44,865 nucleotides of DNA from Candidatus Uhrbacteria bacterium (GCA_016188355.1 JACPHY010000016.1:130345-175209); one strand, 5' to 3'. Shown: positions 34,114 to 42,686, counted from the stretch's first letter. Notes: generated by a model from the sequence alone, not told the origin. Translations and numbers: made by a program.

Positions 34114-35271
34114 ATGCAGCAGACGGATGCTCTTTTTTATTTTCGCGCTCGCGAGGGGAAGCTCACGCATCCGAGACCTGAGTTTCAGGATCGCGAGCAT
34201 CTCCCGACGATCATCCAGCAGATTCTCGCTATCAACGAGCGACAATCTCGGCTGTACATGGAGGCCAGACCGGAGCGACGCCAACATTGGTGCACGTATC
34301 CTACGGCGTTCGCCTGCATCAAGTGTATGGATGGGCGAGTGCATCTCCCATCCATAACGGGGCTGCCCATGGGACTCGTGAAACCGTTTCGGGCGATGGG
34401 GGGGCGATTCGAGGTTTGGTGGCCCGCATTCAGGAAACGAATGCACAATTGGGTTGCCACCGTTCAGAGGAAGTATCACCTTCCCCACATCCCGGATTGT
34501 CCGGTTTCCTGTGGGGTGCTGGTGACCTATCACTACAGCGCGAGCGACCCGGACGGGGCTCGTCATCTTGGTTGTCGGGGGTGGAGGTACGACACCGCCG
34601 CGGGGCGAGCGCACGCGGAGCGCTTGGCTCGCGACATCCATGACGCATTCATGGGGCAGGCGATTCCGTTCGTGGTGGGCGTGGAGACGGATTCCAGAAG
34701 TTTGATTTTCCACGGTACGGAAGGTGATGTTTCTGGTATGGATTGCGTAGGGAAGTCCGAGGAAGAGGTGCGATGGAATATTGTGCGCGCCTTTCCGGGG
34801 GTCGATACGCAGGTGGCGCATGATCTGGTTCCATTTCTCACGGGAAACGCGCGGCGAGTGGCCGATCAGCTCACGCGGCCACGGGAAACGGAAGCGCTGG
34901 GGCATCAGGAGCGCGTGATTGCTATTGGCCACGGGTTCGATTACTGGATCAGCGAGGAAAATCTCGCAGTCGTCGTGGATGACGCGGATCCCAATCTCGA
35001 CGCACCAATTGCGGCAGCTGCGGCAATCGTCGCCGAGAATGTGGCTGCGCGTCCGGTAACGGAAGAGACGCTCCTGCTGGCAAGCGTGCCGTATAGCGTG
35101 CCGGGAATCGAGTGGAATCTCTCCGTGATGAGCGCCCAGGGGCTCTGCCGATATGCCTTGGAGTATCTTCCAAAGGAATTCGTGCATGTGTTCAATGGGG
35201 GCCGACTGCGCGTGCTCATTGGCGTGACCAACGAGGAGACGAAACTCCTCGAGCCAATCGCGTATCGGTGA
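34114..35271 (+). CDS. Beta-carbonic-anhydrase-like protein
   Basis: A 385-aa soluble protein. Residues 64-97 (AFACIKCMDGRVHLPSITGL...KPFRAMGGRF) match the beta-carbonic-anhydrase zinc loop CxDxR (C71, D73, R75) and the strand after it. A second motif, GVLVTYHYSASDPDGARHLGC, supplies a His (H140 or H151) and C154, the other expected zinc ligands, with a longer spacer than the usual HxxC. IPFVVGVETDSRSLIFHG further on recalls the carboxysomal carbonic anhydrase branch (CsoSCA). It is much larger than simple beta-CAs. ATG 34114 follows AGAGGGG by 5 nt. A terminator separates it from the Hyf-like operon. CO2 hydration is inferred, not shown. Confidence 0.6.
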   Translation: MQQTDALFYFRAREGKLTHPRPEFQDREHLPTIIQQILAINERQSRLYMEARPERRQHWCTYPTAFACIKCMDGRVHLPSITGLPMGLVKPFRAMGGRFEVWWPAFRKRMHNWVATVQRKYHLPHIPDCPVSCGVLVTYHYSASDPDGARHLGCRGWRYDTAAGRAHAERLARDIHDAFMGQAIPFVVGVETDSRSLIFHGTEGDVSGMDCVGKSEEEVRWNIVRAFPGVDTQVAHDLVPFLTGNARRVADQLTRPRETEALGHQERVIAIGHGFDYWISEENLAVVVDDADPNLDAPIAAAAAIVAENVAARPVTEETLLLASVPYSVPGIEWNLSVMSAQGLCRYALEYLPKEFVHVFNGGRLRVLIGVTNEETKLLEPIAYR

Positions 35272-35282
35272 GGACGCAGTAG

Positions 35283-35315
35283 ACCGGACCCCACATATGG
35301 GGTCCGGTTTCTTCA
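35283..35315 (+). terminator. Intrinsic terminator after the carbonic-anhydrase-like gene
   Basis: ACCGGACCCC pairs with GGGGTCCGGT (10 bp, 6-nt loop) and is followed by TTTCTTC. The Hyf-like operon therefore probably has its own promoter or depends on read-through. Confidence 0.85.
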
Positions 35316-35348
35316 GACGAACGATGCCGCAGCAAAGGCTGTGGAAAC

Positions 35349-35966
35349 TTGATCCCAGACGATCCATCCGTTACGATTGCTTTCATTGGAGGTGTGTGGT
35401 TTATTGTTATGTATCTTCTGGACGTTTGGCGGCGGCTCCTTGGTGGTCCGCGCGTAACACGACCGAGGAGTGATTTTTTATTTTCCGATCAGCCGAAAGG
35501 GAAGGGAAACCACGAATACGATGCGGTGGGTCGTGAATTGCGCGCAACAATCCGAAGATTGTACGGCGGCAGGTCGCTCCGCATTCGTGCGGTCGATGGC
35601 GGATCGACGAATGCGGAGGAAATTGAACTCACGGCACTCGGGAATGCATACTACGATATCGAGCGCTTCGGTTTGGCTTTTGTGGCGTCGCCACGGCATG
35701 CGGACATGTTATTGGTTACCGGTCCGGTGACGCGAAATTTGGAACGGGCGGTGCGAACGACGTACGAAGCGGCTCCGCACCCCTGCATTGTGGTCGCAGT
35801 AGGTGATGGCGCGTGCACGGGCGGGATTTGGAAGGATTCGTACGCGGTGGTGGGTCCGGTCGATGCGGTCATTCCGGTGCACATTCGTATCCCGGGAGAC
35901 CCGCCTAACCCGACACAGATACTCCACGGGATTTTGCAGGCGATTCGGGGTGCGGCGAGTACATAA
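35349..35966 (+). CDS. hyfI: Hyf/Hyc small-subunit (NuoB-like) homologue without FeS cysteines
   Basis: A 205-aa protein. An N-terminal hydrophobic helix (VTIAFIGGVWFIVMYLLDVW) is followed by the NuoB/HyfI core: LRIRAVDGGSTNAEEIEL, YYDIERFGLAFVASPRHADM, LLVTGPVTRNLERAVRTTYE, VVAVGDGACTGG and IPGDPPNPTQIL. This core is very close to hydrogenase-4 small subunits. The four proximal-cluster ligands are all replaced: CNGC by TNAE (87-90), the Cys of GDCxCTGG by G154, and the Cys of GCPP by D184. The protein is thus a structural homologue unable to hold the usual [4Fe-4S] cluster. TTG 35349 is the ORF-track start; ATG 35409 is an alternative that removes most of the N-terminal helix. Confidence 0.88.
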   Translation: MIPDDPSVTIAFIGGVWFIVMYLLDVWRRLLGGPRVTRPRSDFLFSDQPKGKGNHEYDAVGRELRATIRRLYGGRSLRIRAVDGGSTNAEEIELTALGNAYYDIERFGLAFVASPRHADMLLVTGPVTRNLERAVRTTYEAAPHPCIVVAVGDGACTGGIWKDSYAVVGPVDAVIPVHIRIPGDPPNPTQILHGILQAIRGAAST

Positions 35967-35969
35967 TGT

Positions 35970-37961
35970 ATGCAATGGTCATGGACGAGCATTGGCATTC
36001 TCGTGAGCATCGCGGGCACCTTGAGCGCAGCGTTGCTTGCATTGTGTGGACGCGGGTTGTGGACGCATCGCATGGTGCAGGTGGTACTCGCGATGAGTAC
36101 TGCAACGGGAGCAGTAGCGGGAGTCGTTTTTCTTTTTGGCAATCGAGTGCCCGTGCTCTTTGATGCGGTCGACGTGCTGTACGGCCTGCGATTAGTGCTG
36201 CATCCGCTTGCGGCGATTTTCTTCGTGATCGTGAATGGCATCGCATGCGCGGCGGCGCTCTACGCGATACCGTACGTCGCTGCGCACCAGCGCACGTACC
36301 ACGTGCCCATGGTGAATAGTGCGGTTGCGGTTTTCGTTTTTGGCATGCAGACCGTGCTCCTGGCGAGCAACGTGATCGGATTCATGTTCAGCTGGGAGCT
36401 CATGTCCATGGCGTCATTCTTTTTGGTCATGGCAGATCGCGACGAGGCGTCCGTGAAGGCGGCGATGCTCTACTTGGTCATGACGCACTTGGGTGCCGCC
36501 GCTATTCTCGCCGGATTTTCGGTGCTTGGGGGAGGAAATCCGTTGCTGGATTTTTCAGCACTCGCAACGTCGGCGCGGTCGCTGAGCAGTCCATATATCC
36601 TCCTGGCATTTGCCCTGTTCTTTTTTGGGTTTGGATCAAAAGCGGGCCTGGTGCCGCTCCATGTATGGCTTCCGGAAGCGCACCCACAAGCGCCGAGCCA
36701 TGTTTCTGCGCTCATGTCCGGGGTCATGCTGAAGATTGCGGTGTATGGATTCATTCTCACCGCCATGATGTTGCTTCCCGGGCTCCCTCCGGGGATTGGC
36801 ATGCTGGTTGCGGGAGTGGGTCTCGTTTCCGCGGTTGCTGGTTCGCTGGCGGCCGCTGCCAATCGAGATATCAAACAAACACTGGCATGGAGCTCCGTAG
36901 AGAATCTTGGGTTGATTTTTTGCATGCTGGGCGTTCATATGTTCGCCGCATCGCGCGGGATGCCGGAGCTTGCGGGAACGGCAGCAGCAGCAGCGCTGTT
37001 CCATTGTGTGGTGCATGCCATATTTAAGTCTGGTCTGTTTTTGACGGCCGGAGGCATTGTGCATGCGATGCACACGCGAAGTCTCGAGCGGATGGGGGGG
37101 CTAGCGGTCCGAATGCCGGTGCTCTCTGGGGCATTTTTGGTGCTTGCGTTGGGCGCGAGCGCACTCCCGCCGTTTGGCGCGTTTTTCGGTGAGTGGATGT
37201 TCCTCCGCGGACTGATCCATGCATTCGTGGGCGCGGATGCGGGAACAATGGCATTCCTCCTCGCAGTGTTCAGTGGGTTTGTATTCGCGAGTAGCATGGC
37301 CATCTTTGCCATGGTGAAGCTATTCGCGATCGCGTGCGTGGGGCAGCCGCGGAGTGCGGCGGCGGCACACGCACAAGAGCCTCCTCGCGGGCTCGTATAT
37401 CCGGTGCTCCTCCTCGCGGTAGGCATGATCATGAGTGGCGTCGCCGCGGCGACCATCCTTCGGGCGATCGGCATGGAGTATCTCGTGCGCACGGACCGTG
37501 TGTTCGCGCCCATAGTGGTTTCGGGAAGCGTGCTGCAGCCCGCTGGTCTTGCTGGCATGGTTATCCTTGCTCTAGTTCTTGCATTCTTGTTCCGGCGCCT
37601 GTGGACCGGGGATCCGCGGGAACGCACCTACCCTACCTGGGATTGCGGACAGCCGATCACCGCAGCGATGGAGTATACGGCAACGGCATTTTCTGCCCCG
37701 ATCCGCTTCTTCTTTCGTCCCATCCTGCAGAATCGAAAAATAGTGACCACCGCAGCGGTGGTGGCTACGAATGCATACGTGCGCTCGCATACCATGACGT
37801 TCGCATCCCGATCGCTTTGGATGGAGTACCTCCATCTCCCCATTGCGCGCCTCATTACCTGGAAATCGACACAGATCCGCAAACTGCAGAATGGGACCAT
37901 TCAGTTCTATCTCATTCTCATATTTCTCGCGCTGCTCGTAGCTCTGGTCATTGCCGTATGA
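35970..37961 (+). CDS. hyfB: HyfB-like antiporter-type membrane subunit
   Basis: A 663-aa protein with about 14-16 membrane helices, of the proton-conducting transporter family shared by NuoL, MrpA and HyfB. Proton-path residues are kept: Glu in FSWELMSMASFFLVM, Lys in GSKAGLVPLHVWLPEAHPQAPSHVSALMSGVMLK (with the second Lys in MLK), and Lys in HAIFKSGLFL. The C-terminal TWDCGQPITAAMEYTATAFSAPIRFFF is specific to HyfB-like proteins. It is expected to translocate H+ or Na+ across the membrane as part of the complex. Its stop overlaps the hyfC start. Confidence 0.93.
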   Translation: MQWSWTSIGILVSIAGTLSAALLALCGRGLWTHRMVQVVLAMSTATGAVAGVVFLFGNRVPVLFDAVDVLYGLRLVLHPLAAIFFVIVNGIACAAALYAIPYVAAHQRTYHVPMVNSAVAVFVFGMQTVLLASNVIGFMFSWELMSMASFFLVMADRDEASVKAAMLYLVMTHLGAAAILAGFSVLGGGNPLLDFSALATSARSLSSPYILLAFALFFFGFGSKAGLVPLHVWLPEAHPQAPSHVSALMSGVMLKIAVYGFILTAMMLLPGLPPGIGMLVAGVGLVSAVAGSLAAAANRDIKQTLAWSSVENLGLIFCMLGVHMFAASRGMPELAGTAAAAALFHCVVHAIFKSGLFLTAGGIVHAMHTRSLERMGGLAVRMPVLSGAFLVLALGASALPPFGAFFGEWMFLRGLIHAFVGADAGTMAFLLAVFSGFVFASSMAIFAMVKLFAIACVGQPRSAAAAHAQEPPRGLVYPVLLLAVGMIMSGVAAATILRAIGMEYLVRTDRVFAPIVVSGSVLQPAGLAGMVILALVLAFLFRRLWTGDPRERTYPTWDCGQPITAAMEYTATAFSAPIRFFFRPILQNRKIVTTAAVVATNAYVRSHTMTFASRSLWMEYLHLPIARLITWKSTQIRKLQNGTIQFYLILIFLALLVALVIAV

Positions 37962-38905
37962 GCTCTCTTCTCATCACGGTGTTGCAGTTCCTTTTGGTGC
38001 TTGGGTGCGCGCCGTTTGCGACAGGCATGGTGCGCTGGGTCAAGGCGCGGATGCAGGGGCGTGCCGGAGCGTCGCCATTGCTTCCGTATTACACGTTGGC
38101 GACGCTCTTTCGGAAAGAAATGGTGATTTCCCCCGTGACCTCTTGGGTATTCCGCGTTTCGCCGTTTGTGGTGCTCGCGACGGCACTGGTGGTATCGGCG
38201 GTGCTGCCGTTGCTCTCGGGAGGTGGCATGTTCGCGGGGAATGGAGACGATTTTCTCTTTTTTGCCGGCATATTGATGCTGGGGTCCGTATTTTTGGTGT
38301 TGGGTGGTCTGGATCCCGGCAGTGCATTTGGTGGCATGGGAGCGAGTCGTGAGATGACGATCGCCACATTAATTGAGCCTGCGGTGATGGTGACGCTGAC
38401 CGCGTTCGCCGCGGCGAGTGGAACGGGTAGCACCAGTGGCATGCTTGCGGCGGGGGGAGGATACCTGCTCGCACACCCAGCACTCCTGCTGAGTGTGCTC
38501 GCGTTTGTTTTTGTTCTACTCGCGGAGAATGCACGATATCCCGTGGATAATCCCGCAACCCATCTCGAGCTTACGATGGTCCATGAGGCGATGGTGTTAG
38601 AGTACTCTGGACCATATCTCGCCATGCTGGAGTTCGCGTCGAGTATTAAGTTGGCGGTCTTCGCAATATTCCTGGGGAATCTCCTCGTTCCGCAGACCCT
38701 GCTCCCGGTGGGCGGCGGTGCGGAGAGTTTGGTGGTTGCGGTGCTCGGCATGGCTGCGAAGTTGACGATCATGATGGTGTTATTGGCACTGCTCGAATCC
38801 ACGATTCCGAAGATGCGGTTCTACCGTATGCAAGAATACTCCGCAATGGCATTTGGGATCGCGCTTGCGGGATTAGTGCTGACCATTCTCCCGAATATTG
38901 TATGA
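37958..38905 (+). CDS. hyfC: HyfC-like (NuoH-type) membrane subunit
   Basis: A 315-aa protein with about eight membrane helices. Family marks: KARMQGRAGASPLLPYYTLATLFRKE near the N-terminus and AENARYPVDNPATHLELTMVHEAMVLEYSGP with several acidic residues, as in HycD/HyfC and NuoH. In complex I and hydrogenase-4 this subunit couples the catalytic module to the membrane pumps. ATG 37958 overlaps the hyfB stop (ATGA); the longer ORF-track start 37334 lies inside hyfB in another frame and is an artefact. The stop overlaps hyfE. Confidence 0.92.
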   Translation: MSSLLITVLQFLLVLGCAPFATGMVRWVKARMQGRAGASPLLPYYTLATLFRKEMVISPVTSWVFRVSPFVVLATALVVSAVLPLLSGGGMFAGNGDDFLFFAGILMLGSVFLVLGGLDPGSAFGGMGASREMTIATLIEPAVMVTLTAFAAASGTGSTSGMLAAGGGYLLAHPALLLSVLAFVFVLLAENARYPVDNPATHLELTMVHEAMVLEYSGPYLAMLEFASSIKLAVFAIFLGNLLVPQTLLPVGGGAESLVVAVLGMAAKLTIMMVLLALLESTIPKMRFYRMQEYSAMAFGIALAGLVLTILPNIV

Positions 38906-39552
38906 ATCTCCCGCTGGTCAATGCGGGAATTGCTGGAGTAGTCCTCATGACGTCCATGATGGCGGTGGCAACGTTTCGATTCCGGACGTTGGTGCGCTAT
39001 TTCGCGATTTCCTCCTTTCTGCTCGCGGTGCTGATTGCGGGTATTGGGTATGTTCATGCGAATGCACATCTCTACCCCATCGCGCTCGCGAATGTGTGCT
39101 TCAAGGTGATATTGATACCGCTCCTGCTCCTCCGCGCGGCGCGGGCATCGGGAGCGTCGGAGCGACTGCGGTCATATCTTCGGCCGGCATCAACGTACGC
39201 GGTGCTGCTCGGTATCCTGGTGTTCGTGTTCGTGGGGATTCGGCGATCGCCATTTTTTGGCCTGGTCGATCCGGGATACCTCCTGTACCTCGCGGTGAGT
39301 TTGGTGCTGATGGGATTCTTCATGATGATCGCACGCCGCGATGTGCTCTCGCAGATACTCGGATTCCTCATCATGGAAAATGGCATCGCGATGTTCTCCT
39401 ACGCAACCGTGAGTAGCCTCCCCATCCTCATTGAGCTTGGTATTTTCGTGACGGTGACCGTGGGCGCACTGCTCATGTCATTTTTGAGTAAGCACGTCCA
39501 GCAACTCTACGGCACCGAAGATACGGACATGCTCCGCGAACTCACGGATTAG
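38902..39552 (+). CDS. hyfE: HyfE-like (NuoK-containing) membrane subunit
   Basis: A 216-aa membrane protein with about six helices. Glutamates in membrane context occur in GFLIMENGIAMFSYA and LPILIELGIFVTVTVGALLM, matching the two conserved Glu of NuoK/MrpC that lie on the proton path. ATG 38902 overlaps the hyfC stop (ATGA). hyfF starts 3 nt after the stop. Confidence 0.9.
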   Translation: MNLPLVNAGIAGVVLMTSMMAVATFRFRTLVRYFAISSFLLAVLIAGIGYVHANAHLYPIALANVCFKVILIPLLLLRAARASGASERLRSYLRPASTYAVLLGILVFVFVGIRRSPFFGLVDPGYLLYLAVSLVLMGFFMMIARRDVLSQILGFLIMENGIAMFSYATVSSLPILIELGIFVTVTVGALLMSFLSKHVQQLYGTEDTDMLRELTD

Positions 39553-39555
39553 CGT

Positions 39556-41043
39556 ATGCACCCGTTCATCCTCTTCGTTCTCTTGCTCGGCACTGCGGCG
39601 ATCACGGCGCTGCCGCAGCTCTCCGATCGACTGCGGAATAGAATTTCCGGATTCGGCGGGCTTCTGGGTGCGGCGGCAGGTATCGCGGTGGCGCTTCCCG
39701 TGCTCTCGGGGTCCTCGGGATCGGTATGGGTAGATGAGTGGCTGCTCATGGATCGCGCGGCAGCCTTTCTCCTTGTTTTGGTCATGATTGTATATGCGGC
39801 GGCGACCGTCGCGAGCGGCGTGTACCTCCAACGGGAGCGGAGTTCCGGCGCAATTACGGAGCGACGAGCGCGGCTGTATTGTGTGCTCCTGCACGTATTT
39901 GTTGCAACCATGGTCGCCGCGGCCCTGGCGAATAATATTGTGGTGCTTTGGATTGCGCTCGAGGCAACGACCCTGAGTACCACGCTTCTAGTTGCATTTC
40001 GGCGAACTACCGGCTCCGTGGAGGCGGCGTGGAAGTACATCGTGCTCTGTTCGACGGGCATCACGCTCGGTTTACTGGGAGTGCTCATGATGAGCTACGC
40101 CGGTAAGTCTACGGGCGCGCTCGTGGGAGGCGATGCGTTTTTACTGCACGCGCTTCGGGAGCACGCCACCGGCCTTGCGCCCGCTGCGGTCCGTTGGGCG
40201 TTTGTCTTCCTTTTTGTGGGGATTGGGACAAAAGTAGGTCTTGCGCCCATGCACTCCTGGCTTCCGGATGCGCACAGCAAGACACCGTCGCCGATTTCCG
40301 CGTTGCTTTCCGGAGTACTCCTGAACGTGGCATTTCTCGTGCTCCTGCGATTTAAGGTGATTGCCGATCTCGCATTCGGCTCCGCGACATGGACGAATGG
40401 ATTTTTTCTTGGGTTCGGCATCCTGTCGATTGCCATTCCTGCGCTTACGTTGCTGACTCAGCGCAATTACAAGCGCATGTTAGGGTACTCCAGCATTGAG
40501 CACATGGGCATCCTTGCGTTTGCGGTTGGCCTCGGACCGTTTGGTATGATTCCCGCCGTTATGCACATGGCGGGACATGCGCTCGCAAAGCCACTCCTCT
40601 TCCTTGGAGCGGGGGAGTTCCTCCATCGTTGGCAGTCCACACTGATTTCTGATGTGCAGGGCACCATGGGACGCATGCCCCGCACGGCCGCGCTCTTTTT
40701 TGGTGGATTGCTTGCGTTGCTTGCGGTTCCGCCCTCCGCGCTCTTCGTGAGTGAATTCATGATCGTGGGGTATGGAATTACGCAGCATCCCGTGTGGACG
40801 GTGCTCGTGCTCGTGCTGCTCACTATTGCGTGCGTCGCTATGATGCGGATCGGGGTGGGGATGGTGTTCGGTAAGCCGCCGCAAGATGGAGATACAGAGG
40901 TGCAGTCGGAGCCATACCAGCGTATGCATGCGGTATTAGCGGTGCAGCTCATTGGTGTGGTGGCATTGGGATTGTGGTTCACGACATCATCGGGGTTCGC
41001 GTTTGCTGCATCGATTGCGAATGACCTCATCGCGCGCGTATGA
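39556..41043 (+). CDS. hyfF: HyfF-like antiporter-type membrane subunit
   Basis: A 495-aa protein with about 14 membrane helices of the NuoL/N/MrpD family. Retained charged residues: Glu in VLWIALEATTLSTTLLVAFR, Lys in GTKVGLAPMHSWLPDAHSKTPSPISALLSGVLLN, the NYKRMLGYSSIEHMG turn, and Lys in HALAKPLLFLGAGE. Together these suggest a working ion channel. The stop overlaps hyfG by ATGA. No HyfD homologue is present, so the complex has two large antiporter subunits rather than three. Confidence 0.92.
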   Translation: MHPFILFVLLLGTAAITALPQLSDRLRNRISGFGGLLGAAAGIAVALPVLSGSSGSVWVDEWLLMDRAAAFLLVLVMIVYAAATVASGVYLQRERSSGAITERRARLYCVLLHVFVATMVAAALANNIVVLWIALEATTLSTTLLVAFRRTTGSVEAAWKYIVLCSTGITLGLLGVLMMSYAGKSTGALVGGDAFLLHALREHATGLAPAAVRWAFVFLFVGIGTKVGLAPMHSWLPDAHSKTPSPISALLSGVLLNVAFLVLLRFKVIADLAFGSATWTNGFFLGFGILSIAIPALTLLTQRNYKRMLGYSSIEHMGILAFAVGLGPFGMIPAVMHMAGHALAKPLLFLGAGEFLHRWQSTLISDVQGTMGRMPRTAALFFGGLLALLAVPPSALFVSEFMIVGYGITQHPVWTVLVLVLLTIACVAMMRIGVGMVFGKPPQDGDTEVQSEPYQRMHAVLAVQLIGVVALGLWFTTSSGFAFAASIANDLIARV

Positions 41044-42599
41044 CGACCATGGATATCCTTCGACAGCTCGATGCGCAGGTATGTCCCACCATCGACGCGG
41101 GCATGGTGGTGACCGATGTGCCGCGAGAGGAATTTGCACGGATGGGTACGACACTGGTACAGGAGCACGGATTTCGTCTCATGACATTATTTGCGACGGA
41201 CGATCGAGTCGTGGCGCAGGGGTTCGGGTTACGGGCGGTTTTGGTCCACGATGCCACGCATGAGCAGGTGATGATTCGGACGTTGCTGCCGGAACAGGAT
41301 CCGCGATATCCTGCGCTCACGACAACGGTGATGGCGGCGCACTGGTATGAGCGCTACGCCATGGATATGTTTGGCATTGTAGCGGAGGGGCACCCAGATC
41401 CGCGGCGCCTGGTGCATCATGAGAATGTTCCTGAGGGAACGTGGCCACTCCGAAAGGATTTCGCCTGGAATACGAAAATGGCACACGACGATGTCCCGTA
41501 CCCCATGCATCATGTGGCGGGGGAGGGGATTTATGAAATTCCGGTGGGTCCCATCCACGCGGGTATCATTGAGCCGGGGCATTTTCGATTCAACGTGGCC
41601 GGGGAGCGCATTATCACTCTGGAGGGGAAGCTCTTTTTTGCGCACAAAGGCGTGGAGAAGCTCCTCGAAGGAAGAACACTGCTCGAGGCGCTTCCGTACG
41701 TCGAGCGCATCTCTGGTGATATGGCGGTGGCGCATGCGCTCGCGTTTTCTCAGGCAGCAGAGGCGATCGCGGGTGTTGCGGTTCCGCAGCGTGCGGCCTG
41801 GCTTCGCGCGTTGCTACTGGAGCTTGAACGTATGACCATGCACATCCATGACCTTGCGAATATCGGAGGCAATGGGACGGGGTACACGATGCTCGTGGCG
41901 CATGGATTTCGGATAAAGGAGCGGCTCATGCAATGTGCGGAGGCGGTGTTCGGGAATCGATTTTGGCGCGGGTATGTTGTTCCTGGTGGGGTTCGAGCGG
42001 ACTGCTCGGATACGACCATCCAGGAAATTGCGGCGATCGCTCGGGGGGCAGCGGAGGAGATGGGGGTGCTGGTGGGGACGGGGTTGCAATCCGACGCGTT
42101 CCGCGAGCGACTAGAGACGACGGGGGTGTTGCCGCGGGTTACTGCAATAGCATATGGTGCGGTCGGGGTGGGTGCTCGGGCGTCCGGGTTGGATATCGAT
42201 GCGCGGCGCGATCATTCGGATTCGGCGTATGCAATATTAACTCCAGCGATCGTTACGGAGACGGCTGGCGACGTGTATGCGCGTTTCATGGTGCGGGTTC
42301 GGGAGCTGGAAGTTGGCGCGGCATTGATCGCGCGCATTGCTCGGGAGATCCCCGATGGGGCGCACATGGTGCCGTGTGCGCCGGTGCACGGGTTTCATGT
42401 TGGCGTGGTGGAGTCGTGGCGCGGGGAGATTGCAACCGCGCTCATCATGCGAGACGGAAAGATTGAGCGGTGCTTCCCGCGCGACCCCTCTTTCTGTAAT
42501 TGGGCGTTATTTGGAGAGCTCGGACCTGGTAACATTGTCCCGGATTTCCCGCTGTGCAATAAGTCGTTGAATCTAAGTTACTCCGGAACGGATTTGTAA
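41040..42599 (+). CDS. hyfG: HycE/HyfG-like (NuoC-NuoD) large subunit without NiFe ligands
   Basis: A 519-aa fused protein. The NuoC-like N-terminus ends with ERYAMDMFGIVAEGHPDPRRL. The NuoD-like part has GPIHAGIIEPGHFRFNVAGE, RLFY-type LEGKLFFAHKGVEKLLEGR and HDLANIGGNGTGY. In [NiFe]-hydrogenases the L1 motif is RVCGICGFAH and L2 is DPCxxCTDR. Here they read RISGDMAVAH (223-232) and NLSYSGTDL (511-519): all four metal-ligating cysteines are changed (Ser225, Met228, Ser513, Gly516) while the frame around them is conserved. This resembles the energy-converting-hydrogenase-related (Ehr) group, known for lost cysteine motifs. The C-terminus ends right at the L2 motif, without a cleavable extension. 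Start overlaps hyfF. Confidence 0.92.
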   Translation: MTTMDILRQLDAQVCPTIDAGMVVTDVPREEFARMGTTLVQEHGFRLMTLFATDDRVVAQGFGLRAVLVHDATHEQVMIRTLLPEQDPRYPALTTTVMAAHWYERYAMDMFGIVAEGHPDPRRLVHHENVPEGTWPLRKDFAWNTKMAHDDVPYPMHHVAGEGIYEIPVGPIHAGIIEPGHFRFNVAGERIITLEGKLFFAHKGVEKLLEGRTLLEALPYVERISGDMAVAHALAFSQAAEAIAGVAVPQRAAWLRALLLELERMTMHIHDLANIGGNGTGYTMLVAHGFRIKERLMQCAEAVFGNRFWRGYVVPGGVRADCSDTTIQEIAAIARGAAEEMGVLVGTGLQSDAFRERLETTGVLPRVTAIAYGAVGVGARASGLDIDARRDHSDSAYAILTPAIVTETAGDVYARFMVRVRELEVGAALIARIAREIPDGAHMVPCAPVHGFHVGVVESWRGEIATALIMRDGKIERCFPRDPSFCNWALFGELGPGNIVPDFPLCNKSLNLSYSGTDL

Positions 42600-42614
42600 A
42601 GCGTTACGCGGTAC

Positions 42615-42686
42615 GGATAAAGCCACCCGAACGTCGTTCGGGTGGCTTTATCCGCATCAGGTACGGTTGCCTGCCGTACCTGATGC
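42615..42686 (+). terminator. Tandem perfect hairpins after the Hyf-like operon
   Basis: GGATAAAGCCACCCGAA pairs with TTCGGGTGGCTTTATCC (17 bp). Directly adjoining, GCATCAGGTACGG pairs with CCGTACCTGATGC (13 bp). The first hairpin has T runs in its own arms, so it could terminate on either strand. Confidence 0.8.

Noticed and set aside
37334-38905. 523-aa ORF-track version of HyfC
   Set aside because: The first 208 codons are a shadow frame inside hyfB; the real start is ATG 37958 at the ATGA overlap.
35349-42599. A functional group 4 [NiFe]-hydrogenase
   Set aside because: All four NiFe ligands and all four small-subunit cluster ligands are replaced, and no maturation or ferredoxin-like genes are present.
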